From assembly GCF_000176015.1 (NCBI RefSeq), contig NZ_ACYY01000020.1, positions 1 through 58,720 on the forward strand: 58,720 bases of DNA, given 5' to 3'. Origin of the DNA: Rhodobacter ferrooxidans (lineage in GTDB: Bacteria; Pseudomonadota; Alphaproteobacteria; Rhodobacterales; Rhodobacteraceae). Under the pieces are notes generated by a model that was not told where the DNA came from, did not search any database, and saw only the letters and a program-made list of their open reading frames with translations. The first letter of the stretch is position 1. The number at the start of each line of letters is the position of its first letter. Positions 42,135 through 52,409 of this stretch are shown here, piece after piece. The translations under genes and the position numbers were made by a program.

Positions 42135-44553
42135 AAAACGGGTCAGTGTGCGCCTCGTGGCGGAAGGCGGCCGCCAGGTGCGCGCGGAACTGGAAGGCAT
42201 TGGCGATGCCGGGGCACGCGGGTTCGGGCGTCTCTCGACCGAAATGGAAATGGCGAACACCCGGCTGGCCAGCTTTGCCCGCAAGGCCGGGATTGCCCTA
42301 GCCGCCATCACGGTCGCGGCAGCAGCGGCTGGCGTTGCGATGGTCCGATCCGGATTGGAGACCATCGGCGCGCAAGCGGACATGGCCGCGTCCCTGAAAA
42401 CCACTGTGGAAAGCCTGCAGGTACTGACTTGGGCTGGCGAATTGGCAGGCGTGTCTCTTGGTGAGATCGAACAGGCCACGAAGAAACTGACCACGCGGTT
42501 GTCGGAAGCGGCCGCAGGATCCGGATCGGCTGTCGGGGCCTTGCAACGTCTGAACCTGACGGCGGCGCAATTGCAGGCCTTGCCGCTCGACCAGCGTATC
42601 GTCACCATTCAGGAGGCCCTGAACCGCTTTGTGCCAGAGGCAGAACGCGCCGCTGTCGCCTCCGACCTCTTTGGCGACAAGGCTGCGCTGGCGTTCCTGC
42701 GCATCGATCCAGCCACTTTGCGCGAGGCGGCGCAGGATGTGCGCGATTTCGGGGTGGCGGTCAGCGCCAGCGACGCCGCCCAGATCGAACGCACCGGCGA
42801 TGCCATCGCAAAATTGAGCCTGATCTGGCTGGGACTGACCAACCGGCTGACCGCCGCCGTCGCTCCGGCGCTGGAGGTGGTGGCGAACACACTGGCCGGC
42901 ATGGCACGCAGCACCGGGCCGATTGGCATCGCGATCAATGCGCTCTTCGACAACATCGGTCGCATCACCACCTATGCCGCGACCTTTGCCACCCTGATGG
43001 CAGGGCGCTGGGTTGCGGGGCTGGCCGCTGCAGCGCTGTCAGTCCGGGGCCTGGCCACCGGCCTCGTCATCCTGCGCGGTGTCCTGATCCGCACCGGCAT
43101 CGGCGCGTTGATCGTCGGCGCAGGGGAGTTGGTGTTCCAGTTCACCCGGCTCGTCGCAGGCGCGGGCGGGTTTGGCGCAGCGATTGGCCTGCTGAAAGAA
43201 CTGACGTTGGAGGTCTGGGATCGCATCGGCCTTGGGGCCGCGTCTGCCTGGTCGAAGATCGAGGCCAGCTGGGCGGGGCTGCAGGCCACGATCTATGGTG
43301 CAATGCAGTCCTCGGTGGAGGCGGTGACCAGTTTCGGCAATTCGGCGGCAGGCATTTTCAAAGGCGCCTATGATGCAGTGAAGGCAATCTGGGGCCAACT
43401 GCCTAGCGCTATCGGCGATTTTGCCTTCCAAGCCGCAAACGGTCTGATCGGCGGGGTTGAGGCGATGCTGAATGGCGTCGTCACCCGCATCAACAACTTC
43501 ATCAACGGGCTGAACGCGGCACTCGACCTGCTGCCCGATTGGGCCGTCGGCGAAGGCGGGGCCCAGATCGGGACGCTTGATCCTGTGGCGCTGGGCCGGA
43601 TCGACAATCCCTTTGCGGGATCGGCGGCCGCCGCTGGAACGGCCGCCGCTGAAGCCTTCTCGGCCGCGATGGCGCAAACCTATGTCACCACGCCCGACCT
43701 TGGCCTCACCGGCATGGCCGAAGAGGCGACAGCCCGAGCCGAGGCCTATCGTGAAGCCTCCGGCATGCTCGCAGATGCAGCCGCACGACCGATGCAAAGC
43801 TGGCAGGCGCTGAAGGATGCTGTCGCCGGAGCGGGCAGCGAGGGCGAGGCCGCACTGGACGGGGCCACAGACGCTGCCGACCGTTTGGACGAGTCGATGA
43901 CGGAAGCCGGGCGCGCTGCCGGTGGCGCGGGGGCCGCAGCGGCAGCGGGCGCCGAAGTGGCCAAGACCGGATGGGAAGCCGCCGTCGCCACCCTTGCGGA
44001 TTATGCGGCGAAAGCCCGCGATATCGGCGGCGACATCGGCAACACGCTGGTCAGCGCCTTTACCTCTGCCGAAAACGCCGTGGCCGAGTTCGTGAAAACC
44101 GGCAAGCTTGACTTTAGCGACCTCGTTACCTCGATGATCGCCGATCTGGCCAAGCTGGCGGCGCGGACCTTCATTCTCGGTCCCATCGCCAACGCGCTCT
44201 CCGGCGCTCTGACCGGGGCGGGTGGCATCTTCGCCGATATCCTGCACTCCGGTGGCACCGTTGGGTTGGCAGGAACCGGGCGCATGGTCCCGGCCATGAC
44301 CTTCGCCGGAGCGCCGCGCATGCATTCGGGCGGCTGGGCTGGGCTTAAGCCGGACGAGGTGCCTGCGATCTTGCAACGCGGTGAGCGGGTGTTGTCGCGC
44401 CGCGATGCCACTGGCTACGGACAGGGGCAGTCCTCAGCGCCTGCGGTCAACGTCACCATCCAGACCCGCGACGCCGAAAGCTTCCGCCAGTCGCGCACGC
44501 AAGTTGCATCGGACATTGCCCGGGCGGTGTCCCTTGGCCGGAGGGGTATGTGA
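42127..44553 (+). CDS. Tail tape measure protein
   Basis: 808 residues. The N-terminal region (VSVRLVAEGGRQVRAELEGI) and the long helical body are lambda-type; hydrophobic segments lie at about 55-75 and 270-350 (ATLMAGRWVAGLAAAALSV, GLVILRGVLIRTGIGALIVG). The C-terminus has the HSGGTVGLAGTGRMVPAM and QRGERVLSRRDATGYG blocks of this family. It sets tail length and goes into the host envelope on infection. By length a tail of roughly 110-120 nm would be expected. Confidence 0.9.
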   Translation: MAEKRVSVRLVAEGGRQVRAELEGIGDAGARGFGRLSTEMEMANTRLASFARKAGIALAAITVAAAAAGVAMVRSGLETIGAQADMAASLKTTVESLQVLTWAGELAGVSLGEIEQATKKLTTRLSEAAAGSGSAVGALQRLNLTAAQLQALPLDQRIVTIQEALNRFVPEAERAAVASDLFGDKAALAFLRIDPATLREAAQDVRDFGVAVSASDAAQIERTGDAIAKLSLIWLGLTNRLTAAVAPALEVVANTLAGMARSTGPIGIAINALFDNIGRITTYAATFATLMAGRWVAGLAAAALSVRGLATGLVILRGVLIRTGIGALIVGAGELVFQFTRLVAGAGGFGAAIGLLKELTLEVWDRIGLGAASAWSKIEASWAGLQATIYGAMQSSVEAVTSFGNSAAGIFKGAYDAVKAIWGQLPSAIGDFAFQAANGLIGGVEAMLNGVVTRINNFINGLNAALDLLPDWAVGEGGAQIGTLDPVALGRIDNPFAGSAAAAGTAAAEAFSAAMAQTYVTTPDLGLTGMAEEATARAEAYREASGMLADAAARPMQSWQALKDAVAGAGSEGEAALDGATDAADRLDESMTEAGRAAGGAGAAAAAGAEVAKTGWEAAVATLADYAAKARDIGGDIGNTLVSAFTSAENAVAEFVKTGKLDFSDLVTSMIADLAKLAARTFILGPIANALSGALTGAGGIFADILHSGGTVGLAGTGRMVPAMTFAGAPRMHSGGWAGLKPDEVPAILQRGERVLSRRDATGYGQGQSSAPAVNVTIQTRDAESFRQSRTQVASDIARAVSLGRRGM

Positions 44554-45179
44554 TGGCGTTTCACGAGGTTCGGTTTCCCGACAACATCAGCCGGGGCGCG
44601 CGCGGCGGGCCGGAACGGCGCACGCAGATCGTCGAGTTGGCGAGTGGGGATGAAGAGCGCAATGCCAGCTGGGTCAATTCCCGGCGGCGCTTTGACGTTG
44701 CTTACGGCATCCGCCGCTCCGACGATCTGGCGGCGGTCGTCGCGTTCTTCGAAGCCCGCAACGGCCGCCTTCACGGGTTCCGCTACAAGGACTGGGCGGA
44801 TTACAAATCCAGCTTGCCGTCGCTGGCCATCACGCCGACCGACCAGCAGATCGGCACCGGCACCGGCAGCCTGACGACGTTCCAGCTGGTCAAACGGTAT
44901 ACATCAGGCGCGCAGTCCTGGACCCGGACCATCGTCAAACCGGTGGCGGGCACGGTCCAAGTGGCGCTGGGCACTGTGGAACAGCTGACAGGCTGGACGC
45001 TGGATGCGACCACTGGCTTTGTCACCTTCACCGCCGCGCCCGGCAACGGCGTCATCGTCCGCGCCGGGTTCGAGTTCGATGTGTCGGTGCGCTTTGACAC
45101 CGACATGCTCGACGTCACCCTCGACATCGAACGGCTGGGGTCAATCACGTCCATCCCCCTTCTGGAGATCCGGCGATGA
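44553..45179 (+). CDS. DUF2460 / GTA gp12-like distal tail protein
   Basis: 208 residues from ATG 44553, after GGAGGGG. Begins MAFHEVRFPDNISRGARGGP and contains FEARNGRLHGFRYKDWADYK, the signature of the GTA ORFg12 family (TIGR02217). It forms the distal-tail ring that connects tube and hub. ATGA overlap with the next gene. Confidence 0.92.
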   Translation: MAFHEVRFPDNISRGARGGPERRTQIVELASGDEERNASWVNSRRRFDVAYGIRRSDDLAAVVAFFEARNGRLHGFRYKDWADYKSSLPSLAITPTDQQIGTGTGSLTTFQLVKRYTSGAQSWTRTIVKPVAGTVQVALGTVEQLTGWTLDATTGFVTFTAAPGNGVIVRAGFEFDVSVRFDTDMLDVTLDIERLGSITSIPLLEIRR

Positions 45180-46060
45180 AGTCGCTTTCCCCCGCACTTC
45201 AAGCCCATCTCGATGATGGCACCACCACCCTGTCCTGGTGCTGGCGGATCATCCGCGTCGATGGGGTGACCCTCGGTTTCACCGATCATGACGCTGTGCT
45301 GACCTTTGACGGCACGGGTTTCGAGCCGGAGAGCGGGTTTGCCGCCTCGGAAATCCGATCCGGATCAGACCTTTCCGTCGATGCGCAGGATGCCGAAGGT
45401 GTGCTGACCTCCGACCGCATCACCGAAACGGATATCATCGACGGGCGCTGGGACGCGGCACAGGTCGAGCTCTGGCGGGTGAACTGGGTCGACACCAGCC
45501 AGCGCGTGTTGATGCGCCTTGGCGCGGTGGGACAGATCCGGCGCGGCCGCATGGCGTTCGTCGCCGAAGTGCGCAGCCTCGCGCATGTGCTGAACCAGAC
45601 CGTCGGCCGCGCCTATCAGGCCAGTTGCGATGCAGCGCTGGGCGATGGACGCTGTGGCGTCAATCTGGAAGCGCCCGCCTTCAAAGGCAGCGGGACGGTT
45701 CTTGCAACAATCAGGGACCGGGGATTTGTCGCCTCCGGCCTCGGGGCATTCGCGACCGGCTGGTTCGCTTCCGGCACCGTGGAGTGGACCAGCGGTGGAT
45801 CGGTCGGGCGGCGCGCGGAGGTGATGATGCACGAGGTCGCGGATACCGGCGTCACCATTTCGCTGCTGGAAGCCCCGGTGCGGGCGGTGGGCGTGGGCGA
45901 TGCTTTCGTGATCCGGGCCGGTTGCGACAAGCGGCTGGAAACCTGCCGCGACCGTTTTGCCAATGCGGTGAACTTTCGGGGATTTCCGAACATTCCGGGA
46001 CAGGATGCGGTGCTGCGTTATGCCTCGAATGGCGACGCCAATCAGGGGGTGGTGCTGTGA
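45176..46060 (+). CDS. DUF2163 / GTA gp13-like tail hub protein
   Basis: 294 residues (LSPALQAHLDDGTTTLSWCW, LGFTDHDAVLTFDGTGFEPE). The C-terminal part has four or more Cys (ASCDAALGDGRCGVNL and AGCDKRLETCRDRFANAVNF), the site that in the GTA hub binds an iron-sulfur cluster. It is the N-terminal hub protein of the tail tip. Confidence 0.92.
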   Translation: MKSLSPALQAHLDDGTTTLSWCWRIIRVDGVTLGFTDHDAVLTFDGTGFEPESGFAASEIRSGSDLSVDAQDAEGVLTSDRITETDIIDGRWDAAQVELWRVNWVDTSQRVLMRLGAVGQIRRGRMAFVAEVRSLAHVLNQTVGRAYQASCDAALGDGRCGVNLEAPAFKGSGTVLATIRDRGFVASGLGAFATGWFASGTVEWTSGGSVGRRAEVMMHEVADTGVTISLLEAPVRAVGVGDAFVIRAGCDKRLETCRDRFANAVNFRGFPNIPGQDAVLRYASNGDANQGVVL

Positions 46061-46512
46061 TGGCCGCCGACCCGGAGGCCGTGATCGCGACGGCGCGCGC
46101 GTGGCTCGGCACACCATACCACGATCAGGCCAGCTTGCGCGGGGTTGGCTGCGATTGCCTTGGTCTGGCACGTGGCGTCTGGCGCGATTTGGTTGGGGCC
46201 GAGCCGCAAGCGATCCCGCCTTACAGCCGGGATTGGGGCGAGACAGGTATCCGTGAGGTTCTTGCCGATGGCGCGCGCGGCATGATGATCGAGATCCCCG
46301 TGGCCCAGATCGGCCCCGGCGCGCTGGTGCTGTTCCGCATGGCCCCGCGCGCCATTGCCAAGCATGTCGGCATCCTCACCGCGCCCGACCGCTTCATCCA
46401 CGCCTACGACCGGTTGGGCGTGATTGAAGAAGTGTTGACCACAACATGGCGTCGCCGCATCGCCTTCGCCTTCCGGTTTCCGGCAACCGCACCTTTTTCT
46501 GGAAAGACCTGA
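46060..46512 (+). CDS. NlpC/P60 peptidase, GTA gp14-like
   Basis: 150 residues from ATG 46060, overlapping the upstream stop. Catalytic Cys in GVGCDCLGLARG (about 31-33) and His in AKHVGILTAPDRFIHAYDRL (about 102). It degrades host peptidoglycan from the tail tip during entry. Confidence 0.92.
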   Translation: MAADPEAVIATARAWLGTPYHDQASLRGVGCDCLGLARGVWRDLVGAEPQAIPPYSRDWGETGIREVLADGARGMMIEIPVAQIGPGALVLFRMAPRAIAKHVGILTAPDRFIHAYDRLGVIEEVLTTTWRRRIAFAFRFPATAPFSGKT

Positions 46513-46515
46513 TCC

Positions 46516-49500
46516 ATGGCCTCCCTCGTTCTGGGCGCCGTCGGCTCTGCCCTCGGGGCCGGGTTCGGCGGCACCATCCTCGGCCTGTCCGGTGCCGCTA
46601 TCGGCGGCATGATCGGCTCCTCCATCGGATCGGTGATCGATTCCGCGCTGGTGGCATCATTGTCGCCCGGCCAGCGCATCGAGGGCACGCGGCTCGACAG
46701 CCTGCGCATCACGTCTGCCACCGAAGGCACCGTGATCCCGCGCCTTTATGGCCGGATGCGGCTCGGCGGCAACATCATCTGGGCGACCGACTTTCTGGAA
46801 GAGGTGAACACTTCAAGCTCGGGCGGCAAGGGCGGCGGGCCGAAGGTCACCACCACCGAATACCTCTATTCCGCCTCCTTTGCGGTGGGACTGACCGAAG
46901 CGCCGATCACCGGCATCGGGCGAATTTGGGCGGATGGCAGCCCGATGGACCTGACTGGCGTGACCTGGCGCTGGTATTCCGGCTCCGAGGCGCAGACCGC
47001 CGACCCGTTCATCGCGGCCAAGATGGGTGCCACCAGCACCCCGGCCTATCGCGGCCTCGCCTATGTCGTGTTCGAGAACCTCGCGCTGACCGCCTTTGGC
47101 AACCGCCTGCCGCAACTGTCGTTCGAGGTCTTCGCGCCCCTTCCCGATCCCGACACCGCCGAGGGGCTGGTGCAGGCGGTGACCATGATCCCGGCTTCCG
47201 GCGAGTTCGCCTATGCCACCGATGTGGTGACCAAGACCGATGTAGGCACGAGTACCGCCGAGAACGTCAATGCCATCGCGGACACGCCCGATCTGGAGGT
47301 GTCGCTCGACCGACTGGAGGCGCTGGCTCCGGCCGTGGCCAGTGTCAGCCTGGTGGTGGCTTGGTTCGGCGACGATCTGCGCGCGGGCCACTGCACTGTG
47401 CGGCCAAAGGTCGAGGTCGCGGCCAAGACCACGGTGCCATCGTGGTCGGTGGACGGCGTGGCGCGGGCCGCCGCCCCGGTAATCAGTCAGATCGACGGCA
47501 AGCCGGTCTATGGTGGCACCCCGGCCGATTTCTCGGTGGTGCAAGCCATTCAGTCGATAAAGGCGCGCGGGCTGCGGGTGACGTTTTATCCGTTCCTGAT
47601 GATGGATGTGCCGCCCGACAACGTGCTGCCGAACCCGTATTCCGACAACGCGGCTGGTGTCGGGCAGGCCGCCTTGCCGTGGCGGGGAAGGATCACCTGC
47701 TCGCCTGCTGCGGATTTTGTGGGGTCGGTCGACAAGACCGGCACAGCCGCCGCGCAGGTCTCAGCCTTTTTCGGCAACGCCACGCCCGCAAACTTCGCGG
47801 TTTCCGGCACCTCGGTCACTTGGACCGGCGGCACGGATTGGGGTATTCGCCGAATGATTCTGCACTATGCCCACCTCTGTGCGGCAGCGGGCGGGGTCGA
47901 TGCCTTCCTGATCGGCTCCGAGATGATCGGTCTCACGACGATCCGGAACGGTGCCAGCACCTATCCGGCGGTCACCGCGCTGAAGGCGCTGGCGGCCGAC
48001 GTGCGCGCCGTTCTTGGGCCGGGCACGAAGATCGGCTACGCGGGCGACTGGTCGGAATACTTCGGCCACCATCCGGGCGATGGGTCGGGCGATGTGTATT
48101 TCCACCTCGACCCGCTCTGGTCCGATGCCAACATCGACTTCATCGGCATCGACAACTACATGCCAATCTCCGATTGGCGCGATGGCTTCGACCATGCTGA
48201 CGCCACCCTTGCGCCTGCAATCTACGACCGGGCCTATCAGCAATCCAACATCGCGGGGGGCGAAGGCTTCGACTGGTTCTACGCCAGCCCGACCGACCGC
48301 GACAGCCAGACCCGGACGCCGATCACCGACGGCGGCGTGGCCAAGCCGTGGGTGTTCCGGTTCAAGGATCTGCATGCCTGGTGGAGCAACCCGCACTTCA
48401 ACCGCCCGGGCGGGGTGGAAAGCGGTGCCGCCACGGCTTGGGTGCCGCAGTCAAAGCCCTTCTGGTTCACCGAACTGGGCTGCCCGGCCGTGGATCGTGG
48501 CACCAACCAGCCGAACGTGTTCTTCGATCCGAAGTCGTCGGAAAGCCAGGTGCCCTACCACTCGCGGGGCTGGCGGGATGATGCGATCCAGCGCGCCTAC
48601 CTCGAGGCAACGCATCTGTTCTGGGGCGCCACAGCGAACAACCCGGTATCGGCGGTTTATGGTGCCTCGATGGTCAACGTCGCCGACTGCGCCGCCTGGA
48701 CCTGGGATGCGCGCCCCTATCCGTTTTTTCCGCAGGCGAGCGACATCTGGTCGGACGGGCCGAACTGGCGGCTGGGCCATTGGCTGACCGGGAGGCTCGG
48801 GGCTGTCTCGCTCGCCGCCCTTGTGCGCCGCCTCTGCCTGCGCGCCGGGCTGGCGGAGGACCGGATGGATGTCTCCGGCCTTTGGGGTGCCGTCGAAGGC
48901 TATGTCATCACCGCGCTGGAAAGTCCGCGCGCCTCGATCAGCATGCTGGCGCAGCACTTCGGCTTCGATGCGGTCGAGAGCGAAGGCATGATCCGCTTTC
49001 TGATGCGCGGCCAAGGAGCCGTCGCGACGATCACACCCGACGGTATGGTAGCCGCCTCTGGCTCGGGCGACGTGATGGAACTGACCCGCGCGCAGGAAAC
49101 CGAACTTCCGCAGGCGCTGAAGTGGCAGTTGGCGCGCGCCGACGAGGATTACGACGCGGTCATCGTCGAAGCGCAGCGCATCACCGTGACCGCGGCCCGC
49201 ATCGCCTCGGAGTCCTTCGCGGTGGCAGTGCCGCCAGAGGAGGCCGAGCGCCGTTGTCGCCGGGCCTTGATGGAAACATGGACGGGCCGCGAAAGTGCCG
49301 TGTTCAAACTGCCGCCCTCCCGGCTGGCGCTCGATCCTTGCGACGTGATCCATCTCGACCACGACGCGCGGCTGACTGAGTTCCGGCTGATCTCGGTGGG
49401 GGATGCAGGCGCACGCAGCATCGAAGCGCGGCGTCAGGATCGCGCGGTCTACGACCTGCCGCCGGGCGCAGCACGGGCGGCCACGGTAGCCCGTCCGGTC

Positions 49501-50466
49501 ACCTTCGGCGTGCCGGAAGTGCTGTTTCTCGACCTGCCGCAGCTCAGCGACAGCATCCCGGCCCATCAACCGTTGATCGCCGCCGATGCCCAGCCGTGGC
49601 CCGGCGAGATGGCGGTGTTCCGCAGCCCGGCGCTGGATGGCTTCACCCTGCTGACCACGTTCGGCCAGAGGGCCAAGATCGGCACGCTGGCAGCGGATTT
49701 CTACGCCGGGCCAGTGTCGCGCTTCGATTTGGGCAATGCGCTGGTGATCGACCTCGCCAGCGGCGCACTGCAAAGCGTGACCGATCTCGCCCTGTTCGCC
49801 GGGGCCAATGTGCTGGCGTTGGAGGCCGCACCCGGCCAATGGGAGATCGTCCAGGCCGGAATAGCAGAGCTGATCGCGCCCGGACGCTATCGGCTGACCC
49901 GGCTGCTGCGAGGCCAGCGCGGCACGGAACTCGCCATGGGCAACCCCGCGCTTTCAGGTGCACGCGTAGTGATCCTCGACACGACGATTGCACCACTGCA
50001 GTTGGCACAAGCCGACATCGGCCTGCCGTGGAACTGGCGCGTTGGCCCGGCCTCGCGGCCGGTCAGCGACGCAAGCTACGCCGCCAGGACCTTCACCCCG
50101 ATAGGGGTCGGGCTGCGGCCGTTTTCTGTGGGTCAGGTCGAACAGCCATGGCGGACGGCCCGCAGCCCCGGCGATCTGACGATCCGGTGGATCCGGCGTT
50201 CACGAGCCTTGGCGGCCGACAGCTGGGAGGCTGCAGAGGTGCCGCTGGCCGAGGACAGCGAAGCCTATACGGTGGAAATCCTCGACGGCGCCATTGTCAA
50301 ACGCACTCTGACAGCCAGCACGACGAGCGTCCTCTACACGGCCGCCCAGCAGATCGCCGACTGGGGCGCAGCACTCGGCCCCGGCCAATCCCTTTCCATC
50401 TGCATCTACCAGCTCTCGGCCCTGATCGGTCGGGGCGCTGGGCGCGCCGTCACGCTCACCTTTTGA
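46516..50466 (+). CDS. Tail tip host-specificity protein, GTA gp15-like (megatron)
   Basis: 1316 residues. The N-terminus is Gly/Ala-rich and hydrophobic (LGAVGSALGAGFGGTILGLS, IGGMIGSSIGSVIDSALVAS). Residues about 300-760 are the GTA TIM-barrel-like domain (IKARGLRVTFYPFLMMDVPP, IDFIGIDNYMPISDWRDGF, WFTELGCPAVDRGTNQPNVF); the rest is the phage tail hub/baseplate part (LVRRLCLRAGLAEDRMDVSG). It forms the central tip that penetrates the outer membrane. Confidence 0.93.
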   Translation: MASLVLGAVGSALGAGFGGTILGLSGAAIGGMIGSSIGSVIDSALVASLSPGQRIEGTRLDSLRITSATEGTVIPRLYGRMRLGGNIIWATDFLEEVNTSSSGGKGGGPKVTTTEYLYSASFAVGLTEAPITGIGRIWADGSPMDLTGVTWRWYSGSEAQTADPFIAAKMGATSTPAYRGLAYVVFENLALTAFGNRLPQLSFEVFAPLPDPDTAEGLVQAVTMIPASGEFAYATDVVTKTDVGTSTAENVNAIADTPDLEVSLDRLEALAPAVASVSLVVAWFGDDLRAGHCTVRPKVEVAAKTTVPSWSVDGVARAAAPVISQIDGKPVYGGTPADFSVVQAIQSIKARGLRVTFYPFLMMDVPPDNVLPNPYSDNAAGVGQAALPWRGRITCSPAADFVGSVDKTGTAAAQVSAFFGNATPANFAVSGTSVTWTGGTDWGIRRMILHYAHLCAAAGGVDAFLIGSEMIGLTTIRNGASTYPAVTALKALAADVRAVLGPGTKIGYAGDWSEYFGHHPGDGSGDVYFHLDPLWSDANIDFIGIDNYMPISDWRDGFDHADATLAPAIYDRAYQQSNIAGGEGFDWFYASPTDRDSQTRTPITDGGVAKPWVFRFKDLHAWWSNPHFNRPGGVESGAATAWVPQSKPFWFTELGCPAVDRGTNQPNVFFDPKSSESQVPYHSRGWRDDAIQRAYLEATHLFWGATANNPVSAVYGASMVNVADCAAWTWDARPYPFFPQASDIWSDGPNWRLGHWLTGRLGAVSLAALVRRLCLRAGLAEDRMDVSGLWGAVEGYVITALESPRASISMLAQHFGFDAVESEGMIRFLMRGQGAVATITPDGMVAASGSGDVMELTRAQETELPQALKWQLARADEDYDAVIVEAQRITVTAARIASESFAVAVPPEEAERRCRRALMETWTGRESAVFKLPPSRLALDPCDVIHLDHDARLTEFRLISVGDAGARSIEARRQDRAVYDLPPGAARAATVARPVTFGVPEVLFLDLPQLSDSIPAHQPLIAADAQPWPGEMAVFRSPALDGFTLLTTFGQRAKIGTLAADFYAGPVSRFDLGNALVIDLASGALQSVTDLALFAGANVLALEAAPGQWEIVQAGIAELIAPGRYRLTRLLRGQRGTELAMGNPALSGARVVILDTTIAPLQLAQADIGLPWNWRVGPASRPVSDASYAARTFTPIGVGLRPFSVGQVEQPWRTARSPGDLTIRWIRRSRALAADSWEAAEVPLAEDSEAYTVEILDGAIVKRTLTASTTSVLYTAAQQIADWGAALGPGQSLSICIYQLSALIGRGAGRAVTLTF

Positions 50467-50476
50467 AAGCAGGATC

Positions 50477-52399
50477 ATGTCCGACATCACCACCCACCTC
50501 CTGCTGCCTTACATCTTGGCATCGCAGGGGCAGAAACATGTCACCCACAACGAGGCGCTGCGGCTGCTGGATGCCATGGTCCAGCTTTCGGTGCTGGACC
50601 GGGATCTGACAGCCCCGCCCGCCAGCCCGACAGACGGTGACCGATACATCGTGGCCTCCGGCGCGACCGGCCTCTGGGCGGGTTGGGATCTGAACGTCGC
50701 CTTTTGGGTCGATGGCGTCTGGCTGCGCCTGGTCCCGCGCCCGGGTTGGCTGGCGTGGATTGCGGATGAGGCGGCCTTTGTCGTCTGGAATGGGTCGGCT
50801 TGGGATCTTGTCGGCGAACCGGTCGATGTGTCGGATGCCGTCTTCAGCCTGGTGAACGACGCCGACCCGACGAAGAAGGCGCTGTTCTCGCTGTCGGGCA
50901 TCAGCACCGGTACGACACGAACCTTCACGCTGCCGAACACATCATCCGAACTGGCAATCCTTGCTGGCACGCAGACCTTCAGCGGCAACAAGACCTTCTC
51001 CGGCACATTGACCGCCTCAGGTACAGTCACCGTGTCGGCGGCGGCGGCAACCATTGGCACGGCGACGACGACCGCCACCTACGGTATGGGCACCGGAGCC
51101 ACGACCACTGGCGTCACCAAGACCGTGAACCTTGGCACCGGCGGCGCATCCGGTTCGACCACCGTAGTGAATATCGGGTCCGCAACCGCTGGCGCTGGCG
51201 GAACGACGGTGGTCAACACGCCCACCGTCACATTCGCCAATGCGGTGACGCAGGTGGGTATGCCCCAGGCCAACCTCACTGCCCAGCTTCTCGGCCTCGG
51301 CGGTGCCACGGCGGACAGCTACAACCGGGTTTCGGTCAACACCCCGGCGCTCCTGCTCAACAACGCGGGGGCCGGGATCGAAGTGACGGTCAACAAGGCG
51401 GTAGCTGGTAACGACGCCGCCTTTGCCTTCAAGACCGGGTTCTCTGCACGGGCGCTGATCGGGCTACTGGGCAACGACGACTTCAGCTTCAAGGTCAGTC
51501 CGGATGGCTCGACCTTTTACGAGGCGATCCGGATCGACAGCACCAACGGCCAAGTGGAGTTGCCGCAGCCGACGATCTTGCCCGGTCTTGCGTCAGTACC
51601 CGCTGCGCCCCCAACAGGCAAGATTGCCGTCTATGCCCGCAACCGGGCGGGGGCCCCTTGGGTCGATGTGATGCGGCCCTCGGGGCGGGACTTCCCCTTG
51701 CAGCCGCATTTCGGGGTGAACCGCATTGCAAACTGGTCGCCGTCGGTCAGCACCGTCATCACCACGGAGGGCCTGCCGATCACCTCGGTCGGCACCGTGT
51801 CCACGCCCACCCTTGCCGCTACCAACCTCGCCGCTTCCATGCGGCGATGGCGCCTGACCTCGGCCATCACGGCCAGTGCAGCGGCAGAACAGCGCTCTGC
51901 GGGCTGGGCCTGCTGGCGCGGCAATGCGGCTGGTCTTGGCGGTTGGACCTTCGTCTCCCGGATTTCCCTGGCGACGCTGCAGGCGACGGGCATGGGGTTC
52001 TTCGGCCTCTATGGCTCCACCGCAGCGCTGGCCACGACGCTGACGCTGGCCACCGTGCTGAATTGCATCGGGATCGGGTTCCAGCGCGGGACGCATGCCA
52101 ACTGGCAGCTGGTGGCTAACGACGGCACCGGCGCACCGACCCTGACCGACATGGGCGCATCCTTCGCCATCGGTACCGGCGGTGTGCTGACGCTGTACAT
52201 CGCCACTCCGCCGAACGGCAGTTCCGTCTGGGTGCGGGTGGTCGGCGAGGTGAGCGGCGCGATCTTCGAGGAAGAGATCATCGCCGATCTGCCTGCCAAC
52301 ACCCAGTTCCTCTCGCCCCGCTTCTACCTGAACAACGGCGCCACTGCGGCTGCCGTCGCCTACGACTGCGCGGGCCTCTATCTCGAAACCGACTACTGA
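50477..52399 (+). CDS. Tail fibre, DUF2793 N-terminus
   Basis: 640 residues. Residues about 1-120 are the DUF2793 attachment domain (LLLPYILASQGQKHVTHNEA, SPTDGDRYIVASGATGLWAG). Residues about 150-260 are Thr/Gly/Val-rich repeats (TFSGNKTFSGTLTASGTV, TVNLGTGGASGSTTVVNIGS) of beta-helix type. The C-terminal 250 residues are a compact beta domain likely to bind the host receptor. It follows the tip protein by ten bases. Confidence 0.85.
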   Translation: MSDITTHLLLPYILASQGQKHVTHNEALRLLDAMVQLSVLDRDLTAPPASPTDGDRYIVASGATGLWAGWDLNVAFWVDGVWLRLVPRPGWLAWIADEAAFVVWNGSAWDLVGEPVDVSDAVFSLVNDADPTKKALFSLSGISTGTTRTFTLPNTSSELAILAGTQTFSGNKTFSGTLTASGTVTVSAAAATIGTATTTATYGMGTGATTTGVTKTVNLGTGGASGSTTVVNIGSATAGAGGTTVVNTPTVTFANAVTQVGMPQANLTAQLLGLGGATADSYNRVSVNTPALLLNNAGAGIEVTVNKAVAGNDAAFAFKTGFSARALIGLLGNDDFSFKVSPDGSTFYEAIRIDSTNGQVELPQPTILPGLASVPAAPPTGKIAVYARNRAGAPWVDVMRPSGRDFPLQPHFGVNRIANWSPSVSTVITTEGLPITSVGTVSTPTLAATNLAASMRRWRLTSAITASAAAEQRSAGWACWRGNAAGLGGWTFVSRISLATLQATGMGFFGLYGSTAALATTLTLATVLNCIGIGFQRGTHANWQLVANDGTGAPTLTDMGASFAIGTGGVLTLYIATPPNGSSVWVRVVGEVSGAIFEEEIIADLPANTQFLSPRFYLNNGATAAAVAYDCAGLYLETDY

Positions 52400-52409
52400 A
52401 GGACATCCC

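Noticed and set aside
46446-48200. A 584-codon frame overlapping the tail tip gene on the same strand.
   Set aside because: Its translation is Arg/His-rich and low in order; the overlapping frame encodes the well-recognised GTA gp15-like protein.
44553-50466. Possible gene transfer agent cluster, because gp12-gp15 homologues are present.
   Set aside because: The element has integrase, tRNA attachment remnant, replication initiator, gpA-type terminase and a lysis cassette, so it is a temperate phage; tail tips of this kind are shared.
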